DNA from: Lysinibacillus parviboronicapiens
GTDB lineage: Bacteria; Bacillota; Bacilli; Bacillales_A; Planococcaceae
Assembly (NCBI RefSeq): GCF_003049575.1
Contig: NZ_PYWI01000011.1
Location: 87,685 to 151,684, forward strand
Direction: 5' to 3'
Length of the DNA: 64,000 nt
Shown here: positions 35,416 through 41,746 of the stretch, in pieces
Layout of the letters: each line of letters opens with the position of its first letter
Numbering within the stretch: the stretch's first letter is position 1
Made by a program: the position numbers and the translations under genes
Notes under the pieces: model-generated
Told to the model about the DNA's origin: nothing
Database searches by the model: none
Seen by the model: only the letters and a program-made list of their open reading frames with translations

Positions 35416-35844
35416 ATGAGAAAAAATAGAACTAAAGAGGAACTTGAAAAATTGATAGAATCAGTAAGGGGAGATTTTAAGAAACATCATCGTAAAGTAG
35501 AGGAAATTACAATAAATACAGTATTAATGCCAAATGAAGTAATAGAAATTGCGAAAAAATATCATCAAGAACTTGAATTGGACGGGACGGTTAATGAGCA
35601 AATAGAGAGTTTATTTTTTGATGAAGCCTATGATGACATGGAGTCAGCGTGGAGAGTAAAAGTAGATTTATCTCCGAATCCATTTTTGTTTGAAGATTAT
35701 ACCATAATTGTATCGGACCGAGATAAAGAAGTGATGGGGATGTTAGATGTTAATGGGCAGCCTGTAACAGAAGGTAATGAATTTACTGATGAAGAGATAG
35801 CGTATATTATGAGTGAAGAAGACCCAAAAGGATATAACGATTAA
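35416..35844 (+). CDS. Orphan immunity-like protein
   Basis: 142 residues from the ATG after GAAAGGAGTACAGAA; a frame open from 35380 is disregarded. Charged N-terminus (RTKEELEKLIESVRGDF), then ITINTVLMPNEVIEIAKKYH and an acidic end DEEIAYIMSEEDPKGY. Not recognised. An AT-rich small acidic gene directly downstream of toxin cassettes and without its own toxin fits the orphan-immunity pattern of polymorphic toxin loci. Confidence 0.6.
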   Translation: MRKNRTKEELEKLIESVRGDFKKHHRKVEEITINTVLMPNEVIEIAKKYHQELELDGTVNEQIESLFFDEAYDDMESAWRVKVDLSPNPFLFEDYTIIVSDRDKEVMGMLDVNGQPVTEGNEFTDEEIAYIMSEEDPKGYND

Positions 35845-36030
35845 AAACGTGCTATTTTGTTAAATTCTAAGGTTATTCTTACTCACCAGTAAAATGGTTG
35901 TATGAGCTGTTTGAATTGATGAAAAGCTTTATAACTTATGAAAACTAACTATTGTAATTAAGCCATTATGAATTTGTGGGCTTAAAATATTTGCATGCGG
36001 GCAATGGACTTTGACAAAATGCAAAAATAA

Positions 36031-36243
36031 ACAACTCACATTCCCTCCCTTCCAGGCACAGAGATTGAAGGGACCATATTAGAGGTAAAGAAGAATCAAG
36101 TGTGACTCACCTAGCGATTGATGAGGCGCAAAAGAAGGAAGAAGCCACGTGGTTTTCACTGGCTACGCCGTATACAGCCGAGGGACATAGCGGTTTTTAC
36201 AGCCCACCGGAAAACCATTCGCTTACACTAAAGGCCAATGACA
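36031..36243 (+). pseudogene. Third, decayed spike (VgrG-like) fragment
   Basis: Clearly related to 29233-29420 of spike 2 (TTCCAGGCACAG.GATTGAAG, then AAGAAGCCACGTGG and TATACAGCCGAGGG) but with point changes, an early TGA near 36104 and an internal deletion joining to the sequence equal to 29658-29690 (GCTTACACTAAAGGCCAATG). It is a fossil of an earlier spike-end duplication, older than copy 2 because it has diverged. The preceding 180 bases (35845-36030) contain no gene. Confidence 0.85.
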
Positions 36244-36301
36244 CAGGAGAGATTTCGAATTTCCTCCCCGTTCTGGATTAAAAGTTAAAGGAGCATTTGT
36301 T

Positions 36302-36682
36302 ATGAGTGAGGAAGTTTTTATTATTGAAGAATTTTCAGAAAAAGTTGAATTGATGCGTCTATATTACAAAGTAATAGGGGATGGGAAATTTATGCAAGCG
36401 ATAGATAAATTCAAAAACAAGCAAGGTTTTGGAATTGATCCGGTAAGCTGTATTTTTGCAAATGAATATCAGCCTGGAGAAGAGGGGTATTTTGGTGAAA
36501 CTGGCGTTAACTTCAGTTTACCCTCCTATGGTTGAAATTGAGGAAAATGCTATTGTAGATGAAAGTGTATTTTTTCAATATTAAAAGAGGCGGGGAAAGG
36601 CTATTCAACGAGACGAACTCAGGATCAAATGATAGTTGAAGTTTCCTTGAAAGAACTAAAAGAAATTTTAAATTTATCGTAA
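36302..36682 (+). pseudogene. Frameshifted CdiI-type immunity gene
   Basis: ATG at 36302 with AAAGGAG 8 bases before it opens 77 codons (VELMRLYYKVIGDGKFMQAI, FGETGVNFS) and then stops. The protein continues in the next frame at about 36512 as YPPMVEIEENAIVDESVF and, after a second shift at the six-T run near 36566, as LKEAGKGYSTRRTQDQMIVE ending at a TAA at 36680. Joined, this gives about 125 residues in the pattern of CdiI-family RNase-toxin immunity proteins (GKFMQAIDKFKNKQGFG; FSYPP; final LKELKEIL). Two independent shifts suggest true decay, although error in homopolymers is possible. Confidence 0.7.
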
Positions 36683-36695
36683 TTTAAGGTGGAAA

Positions 36696-37184
36696 ATGAA
36701 GTTCAAAATTAGTTTTAAAATATTTGAAAATGAGAATGTGGAGGAAATGGAGCTAAACGGGGCAGGTGGGTATTTTAGCATAGCACTTGAGCTTTTGCTT
36801 TCAAGACGTGACATGAGTAATTATGCATTTTTAGGCATTAAATTTACGCCTAAAAATATAAAAAGTCTTAATATTAGAGTAAATATCAGTTTGGATGAAG
36901 ATGAAATTCTATCTGATAATATTGCAATGAAGTCAGATACTGTATTTTTAGGAATACCAAACGAATATGCAGAAGCGATTATCGATACTACAAATAAAGT
37001 TGTCAGAGAACATTCCTTATTTTCATGTGGAGATTTAGAGTTTTTTATGGGAGCACATGGAGAAATTGGATCAAGTAAATTTTCATTTTCTAAGGTGACA
37101 GAAATATTATTAAAATTATTTGTTATTGAGCCTGAAAATAAAAGTAATAATCAAATAGAAAATTTAGTTAAGAGTGGTCTGTAG
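36696..37184 (+). CDS. Orphan immunity-like protein
   Basis: 162 residues with AAGGTGG upstream of ATG. Sequence starts KFKISFKIFENENVEEMELN and has IALELLLSRRDMSNYAFLGI and GDLEFFMGAHGEIGSSKFSF. No membrane helix or known motif. Follows the decayed CdiI-like gene by 13 bases. Context again points to an immunity protein kept without its toxin. Confidence 0.55.
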   Translation: MKFKISFKIFENENVEEMELNGAGGYFSIALELLLSRRDMSNYAFLGIKFTPKNIKSLNIRVNISLDEDEILSDNIAMKSDTVFLGIPNEYAEAIIDTTNKVVREHSLFSCGDLEFFMGAHGEIGSSKFSFSKVTEILLKLFVIEPENKSNNQIENLVKSGL

Positions 37185-37191
37185 TTTAAAA

Positions 37192-37290
37192 TATGCACCA
37201 AATCAAGATCCTGTTAAGGATACCGTGCTTTGGATATCGGTATTTGTGAAAGAGATTGATAATCAAGACTTTGAAAGTGGAAACTGGTAA
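37192..37290 (+). pseudogene. Tail of a lost gene in the immunity array
   Basis: A 32-codon open stretch with no start encodes YAPNQDPVKDTVLWISVFVK and ends DFESGNW. It resembles the last part of a small protein whose 5' portion has been replaced by the end of the previous gene. Function unknown. Confidence 0.35.
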
Positions 37291-37362
37291 TGGATTAAGT
37301 TTATGCTATACAGATATTGTGACATGAGTATTTTACTACGATTTTAATACCATAATAATTCA

Positions 37363-37400
37363 GCCCAAGTGAGATGTGAATCGTTACTTGGGCATTTTTT
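37363..37400 (+). terminator. Terminator closing the toxin/immunity array
   Basis: GCCCAAGT and ACTTGGGC form a perfect 8-bp stem with a 15-base loop followed by six T. It ends the island on its right side. The next 520 bases to comX carry no gene and no trace of comQ that I can see. Confidence 0.85.
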
Positions 37401-37924
37401 ATTAATGCTAGTACTATACATATGTGAATCAACTGTTGCTAGTAGGCTAGGCTACATGTGAAATGTGTCGTAGCAATTAAAAAAGAACTATTTATTAATT
37501 GGTTTAGTATTTGCAAGGAAGAATCAAAGACCACGAGTGATAAAGGGGGAGCGATCTCTATTCGTTGAATCTATTAAAAAAAGACACCTATTTTACGTAA
37601 ATCTTTGATGAACGAGTGCAGGTTATCCAAATAAGGATGCTGGATTCAACAATTAAGAATCAAAGCCCAATGCATTAGCGAAAAATGACGTTGTGAACAA
37701 AAAACACACCTAATCTAAAAAAAATAGCATTTAATAGAAAATAATGTTGAAAAATTGTGAATTGATAGTATAATTAATTTATAGTTACATTTATGGTTAT
37801 TAATTACTTTTTGTTAATTGAAAAGTAGGCTATTCACTGTGCGATAGCTATTAAGATTCTACTAGTTATAATTTTGTGAATGTGACTATGCGCTAGAAAA
37901 AAACTAATGAAATGAGGAGATTTT

Positions 37925-38083
37925 ATGATTAACATGATTCAATTTTTAGAGCAAAATCCGACATTGGTTACACTGTTAAAAGAAAAAAAGGCTTCTCTAG
38001 TTGGCGTAACAGAACTTGAACAAAAGGCTATTTTAGAATCTTATGATGAAGAGTTTTGCCTGAATAATCGAATTTGGCAATAA
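37925..38083 (+). CDS. comX: ComX competence pheromone precursor
   Basis: 52 residues: MINMIQFLEQNPTLVTLLK, KEKKASLVGVTELEQKAIL and C-terminal SYDEEFCLNNRIWQ. This follows the B. subtilis ComX layout (short helical leader, KK-A-L-G motif, C-terminal peptide with one Trp). The penultimate Trp would be the isoprenylated residue, the mature peptide probably the last 6-10 residues. GAGGAG ribosome site. Modification and export require ComQ, which is not found upstream in this window. The stop overlaps the comP start. Confidence 0.85.
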   Translation: MINMIQFLEQNPTLVTLLKEKKASLVGVTELEQKAILESYDEEFCLNNRIWQ

Positions 38084-40410
38084 AGTTAAAAAAATGTGAA
38101 TGGTTTTGGCCTGCTATAAGTGTATATCTAGTATTAGGGTTTTATTTGCTCTATATCTCTTATAGCGCGCCTTTTTTAAGTATTGAATTGAAGGAAAAAA
38201 ATGAGCAATGGCTCATCACAGCGCCTTATTATAAAGAGTGGGCATTTAAACAACAAATAGAAGCTGGAGATAGAGTTTTAAACGTAGATGGTATCCAAAT
38301 TGAAGATATTCCTAGTATCAAGTACGATTCAGTCATTCGAGCAGCTAATGAGTTAACAATATTAAAGCCGGATGGAAAACGTATGGATATTCAAATAAAT
38401 CATGAAGATATTCCGCAACAATTTTACTCAGTGCTGATAGTCCCGGCTAGTTATTTTTTTCTAACTTTAATTATCTCGTTTTATTTGTATTACAAACAGA
38501 GAAATAACACACTATTAAGTTTACTCATTCTGTTTATATTAACTGTATCCTTAGCGTATGTTAGTATCGGCGCATCTAGTAAATTAAATAGCATAGGAAT
38601 TATTGTGAATAGCGGTAGTATGCTTTTGTGTTTAGTAATTTTAATACACTTTTTAAGAAATTATTTTCTCTTTTTAGAATTACATTGGCAGCTTTTTAAT
38701 AACATAAAGTTATTTTATACAATACCTTTAGCCGCTGTATTTCTAAGTATTTTCAGTATTATCTTTCCATTCAAAAAATTTGTGTTCTCTAATGCTGTCT
38801 TATGGTTATTTTTTCTATTACTTATTATGATTCTAAGTACTTTAATGATTTGTTATCTCAAGTACAAAACACAACAATTAAAATTACTATTAATTAGTAT
38901 TATTATCCCGTTTCTGCCGTTCCTTTTTCTATATGCTTTACCCGAAATCTTATTTCATAGATATTTTCTTTCTGCAGATATCTGCTCTATATTTCTTATG
39001 TTAATCCCTTTTAGCTTTATTTTTACTCAGTTAACAGAACGCATATTTGATATGGAATACTTTATTACGCGTTTACGCTATTACGTTAGTTTTTCATTTG
39101 CCTTTACGCTTTGGTTATTATTAGGGCTATATTGGTTTGCTGACTTATCCATATCAAAAATGGCAGAAATATTCTTCTTTACTTTTTTTTCTCTAACAGT
39201 TCTTTTTTATGCTAAGGAAAAAATCGATTATCGAATGCGGAAAGTTTTATTTTCCACAAAAGGAGATTACATTCATCGATTGTATAAGACTGTCGATCGA
39301 ATAGGCCGTGTCATTAAAATTGAGGATTTACTTCAAAAATTTGTACAGGAAGCCTCTTTACATCTTGAGATTGATTGTGTGTATGCTATAACCTATGATT
39401 ACAAAAACCACCAATTTACTGCTGCCAATAAATCACCAGCATATCTACACCATCATTTTAATGAAGGCATAATTGAGCGGTTACAGCTCGGGGATATAAA
39501 GAGGTTTGACAAATATTATCTTGCCTTCATCCATCAAGATTTGGATTATAAAAGAATATTAGTAATAGATCATAATAATTCAATCCATTTAAAAGATGAG
39601 GAACTATTGTGGCTAGAATTGCTACTTTTATATTTAAATAATTTTATTGAAAATACGAAAATGGTTGAAGAATTGTTAGAACAGTTAAAGCATGTGAAAG
39701 AGGCTGATAAAAATCAACTACCTTGGCTAAACAAGTTGCTATGGTTTAGATTTGAAGAAGAGAAATATCAGTTGGCGCAAGAGCTTCATGATACTAATTT
39801 ACAAGAGCAGCTTCATATTGCTCGTGAAGTCAATGCACTTATTCATGACAAGAATACGATGGAGATTCAGTCGAAGCTTGCCAAAATTCATGATCACATG
39901 ATAGCCTCGTTGCAGGATTTACGACTATATTGTGAGAATTTAAAGCCCCCACTATTGGATACTTTAGGGTTAAATGCTGCACTCGAAAAACTAATTCAGA
40001 AGATTCATAAGAGAGCTGACTTTGTGTTAATTTACACGGTGGATCGACTTTATTTAGAAGATGAACGTTTAAACCTTATGATTTATCGACTTTTTCAGGA
40101 ATTACTAAACAATGCATTAAAGCATTCCTATGCAAACTCAGTCGAAATTCATCTGCAAGAAATGGCCAACGGTTTTGAAATTATTTACTCAGATGATGGA
40201 GTAGGTTGTGATATGGAAGCTTTTAGACAATCTGATTCTATGGGGATAAAGGGCATGCAAGAACGTGTACAAGCCTTTAATGGACAGTTTTATATCGAGT
40301 CAGCTATAGACGAAGGAATGTCTATTCGAATCACTGTAAATGAAGGAAGTGACATACTTGATCATACTGTCCACAGAAGATGGTCGTCTCACTTTATTAA
40401 AGGGTACTAA
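38074..40410 (+). CDS. comP: ComP membrane sensor histidine kinase
   Basis: 778 residues from a TTG overlapping comX by 10 bases. An N-terminal helix, an extracellular PDZ-like loop (EAGDRVLNVDGIQIEDIP), then about eight membrane helices between residues 115 and 375 give the ComP topology. The kinase part has the HisKA_3 phosphoacceptor LAQELHDTNLQEQL, the N box FQELLNNALKHSYANS, and G boxes YSDDGVGCDME and SMGIKGMQERV. It senses modified ComX and phosphorylates ComA. The C-terminus carries an unusual basic tail (HTVHRRWSSHFIKGY) that appears to come from fusion into the remains of comA. Confidence 0.92.
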   Translation: MAIKLKKCEWFWPAISVYLVLGFYLLYISYSAPFLSIELKEKNEQWLITAPYYKEWAFKQQIEAGDRVLNVDGIQIEDIPSIKYDSVIRAANELTILKPDGKRMDIQINHEDIPQQFYSVLIVPASYFFLTLIISFYLYYKQRNNTLLSLLILFILTVSLAYVSIGASSKLNSIGIIVNSGSMLLCLVILIHFLRNYFLFLELHWQLFNNIKLFYTIPLAAVFLSIFSIIFPFKKFVFSNAVLWLFFLLLIMILSTLMICYLKYKTQQLKLLLISIIIPFLPFLFLYALPEILFHRYFLSADICSIFLMLIPFSFIFTQLTERIFDMEYFITRLRYYVSFSFAFTLWLLLGLYWFADLSISKMAEIFFFTFFSLTVLFYAKEKIDYRMRKVLFSTKGDYIHRLYKTVDRIGRVIKIEDLLQKFVQEASLHLEIDCVYAITYDYKNHQFTAANKSPAYLHHHFNEGIIERLQLGDIKRFDKYYLAFIHQDLDYKRILVIDHNNSIHLKDEELLWLELLLLYLNNFIENTKMVEELLEQLKHVKEADKNQLPWLNKLLWFRFEEEKYQLAQELHDTNLQEQLHIAREVNALIHDKNTMEIQSKLAKIHDHMIASLQDLRLYCENLKPPLLDTLGLNAALEKLIQKIHKRADFVLIYTVDRLYLEDERLNLMIYRLFQELLNNALKHSYANSVEIHLQEMANGFEIIYSDDGVGCDMEAFRQSDSMGIKGMQERVQAFNGQFYIESAIDEGMSIRITVNEGSDILDHTVHRRWSSHFIKGY

Positions 40411-40468
40411 AAGTTATTGCAAAAAGGATAGTAAAGAAAAACTACAATGCACAATACCTTCTAATTAA
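40349..40468 (+). pseudogene. comA: Possible remnant of the comA response regulator gene
   Basis: In the frame overlapping the comP end, GTG at 40349 opens 39 codons: VTYLIILSTEDGRLTLLKGT and then KSYCKKDSKEKLQCTIPSN. The GTK..(5)..DS..(4)..C spacing resembles the ComA N-terminus, but the receiver Asp pair is missing, as if a deletion removed it, and the frame ends at once. The comP frame in the same DNA reads DHTVH, which would also suit a receiver start, so small indels may have scrambled the junction. Not certain. Confidence 0.35.
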
Positions 40469-40522
40469 TTTCCGTACTGAGGCGATTTGTTCAGTATAAA
40501 AATTGAGTAGGAGGTTTTTTTA

Positions 40523-40645
40523 GTGGAAGTTTTTCGAATGAATACTTATAAAATATTGAAACGCCTTATTGAATTTGTATACGCATGGATACATATAGCA
40601 CTATATAAAATTGGAGGATACAGGTTTTATTATGCCAGTAAATAA
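40523..40645 (+). CDS. Small basic/aromatic peptide with strong ribosome site
   Basis: GTG preceded by GTAGGAGGTTTTTTTA encodes 40 residues: VEVFRMNTYKILKRLIEF, VYAWIHIALYKIGGYRF and YYASK. It is amphipathic to hydrophobic with basic ends, as for small membrane-active or toxin-like peptides. Nothing in the neighbourhood confirms a role and it is too short to judge coding by composition. The AGGAGG is the main reason to list it. Confidence 0.3.
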   Translation: MEVFRMNTYKILKRLIEFVYAWIHIALYKIGGYRFYYASK

Positions 40646-40737
40646 AGTAGGGGAGTTTTAATGATATTACTATCAAATGGGGAGGTAATTTGGTTGTCTC
40701 TCGTGTGGAATCTAGATACCTGAGCGATTTTTGGTTA

Positions 40738-40911
40738 GACCCGAGCGGAAAGCATGTGTACCCGAGCGTTACTTGGCTCGGCCAGAGCGGAAAGCGTGTG
40801 TACCTGAGCGATTCTGGTCTCGGCCCAAGCGAAAAGCCGTGAGTACCCGAGTGTTTATGGTCTCGTCCCGAGCGGAAAGCGTGTGTACCCGATCGATTCC
40901 TCTCTTGACTC
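40738..40911. repeat. GC-rich tandem repeat tract B (42-43-base unit, four copies)
   Basis: Four imperfect copies with the form (C)CCGAGCGGAAAGCGTGTGTA then CCCGAGCG..TATGGTCTCGG. Period 42-43 bases, so not in frame with any protein. Contains the ACCCGAGCG core shared with tract A (8731-8830) and, inverted, tract C (59701-59825). The rest of 40646-41000 has no gene. Confidence 0.85.
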
Positions 40912-40999
40912 AAACAAAACTTCGACAGACGGAAGCAATATAACTGCGCTTACCCCAAGATGGCCCCATTATTTAGTTGTGTAAAAAACTATAGTGTTA

Positions 41000-41036
41000 A
41001 AAAAGAGGCGTCTCAAAGTTTGAGATGCCTCTTTTC
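41000..41036. terminator. Bidirectional terminator beside the truncated ATPase gene
   Basis: AAAAGAGGCGTCTCAAA and TTTGAGATGCCTCTTTT pair almost perfectly with A/T runs on both sides. It lies downstream of the leftward AAA ATPase fragment and so was probably its terminator. Confidence 0.8.
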
Positions 41037-41068
41037 TGCTGATATTCCATACTGCATTGAATCTTATT

Positions 41069-41500
41069 TTATATACGCCGACCTTGGACACGCAGATATT
41101 TTTCAACGTCATTGTAGAGCCCCGTTTGATTTGCGTATTTAACGTAGTTTTTTGCTGTACGCAGCCATTCTAACGTAGATGGTTGTAAATCTTTTAATAC
41201 ATGTAGTAAATCATTTGTTGTAATTGGTCGTTCATCACCAGTTGTTAAAATTTCAGCAAGTACATTTTCAGTAGCTAATTCAATGACATTTTCGATATCT
41301 GCACCAGAGAAAAATTCAGTTTGCGCAGCAAGTGTTGTTACATCTATATCTTCAGCATATCGTCCTTTTAACTTCAATTGAAAAATTAGTTGTCTTGCTG
41401 TTTCATCTGGTGGGGCGACAAAAATGAGTCGATCGAATCGACCTGGACGGTTTATATGAAACGCTCCGGGAATTTTGTCGACAGTCTGAGGGCTAGTCAA
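41069..41500 (-). pseudogene. C-terminal fragment of an AAA+ ATPase
   Basis: Encodes about 135 residues: AFHINRPGRFDRLIFVAPPD (second region of homology plus arginine finger of classical AAA proteins), then a C-terminal helical lid (LAAQTEFFSGADIENVIELA) and a tail. Walker A and B are absent, so the gene has lost its front; the sequence upstream (41480-41520) is unrelated. Origin may be a Cdc48/SpoVK-like single-AAA protein. Relation to the injection island is unknown but notable because that island lacks a recycling AAA ATPase. Confidence 0.85.
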
Positions 41501-41746
41501 TCATTTTGATGGCTAGATTTTTTTGCCAAATAGATTGAGGAAAATACTGACAGTCTATTATTAAAAAAATCTTATGATGGCTGTGTAATATTTGATATGA
41601 AACCGATGAAAAAATCAAATTATTATTTATTGGATAATAAAATTTGGTAGAAAATACACTTTATTAGAAAAATGCTATAAAACAAAGGAAATTATTTAAA
41701 TGTTACCGATATAACTCTATAGAAGGAAAGAGGAGGACTGAGTATA

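Noticed and set aside
9151..37290. Ordinary tailed prophage
   Set aside because: No integrase, terminase, portal, capsid, tape-measure, holin or lysin gene is seen; kinase, FHA, PP2C and Hsp70 genes are not phage-typical.
40738..40911. CRISPR array
   Set aside because: Units are contiguous and imperfect without unique spacers; no cas genes in the window. The same applies to tracts A and C.
40731..40943. Open frames on both strands across tract B
   Set aside because: Period is 42-43 bases with indels; frames are open only because the repeat has few stops. No ribosome site.
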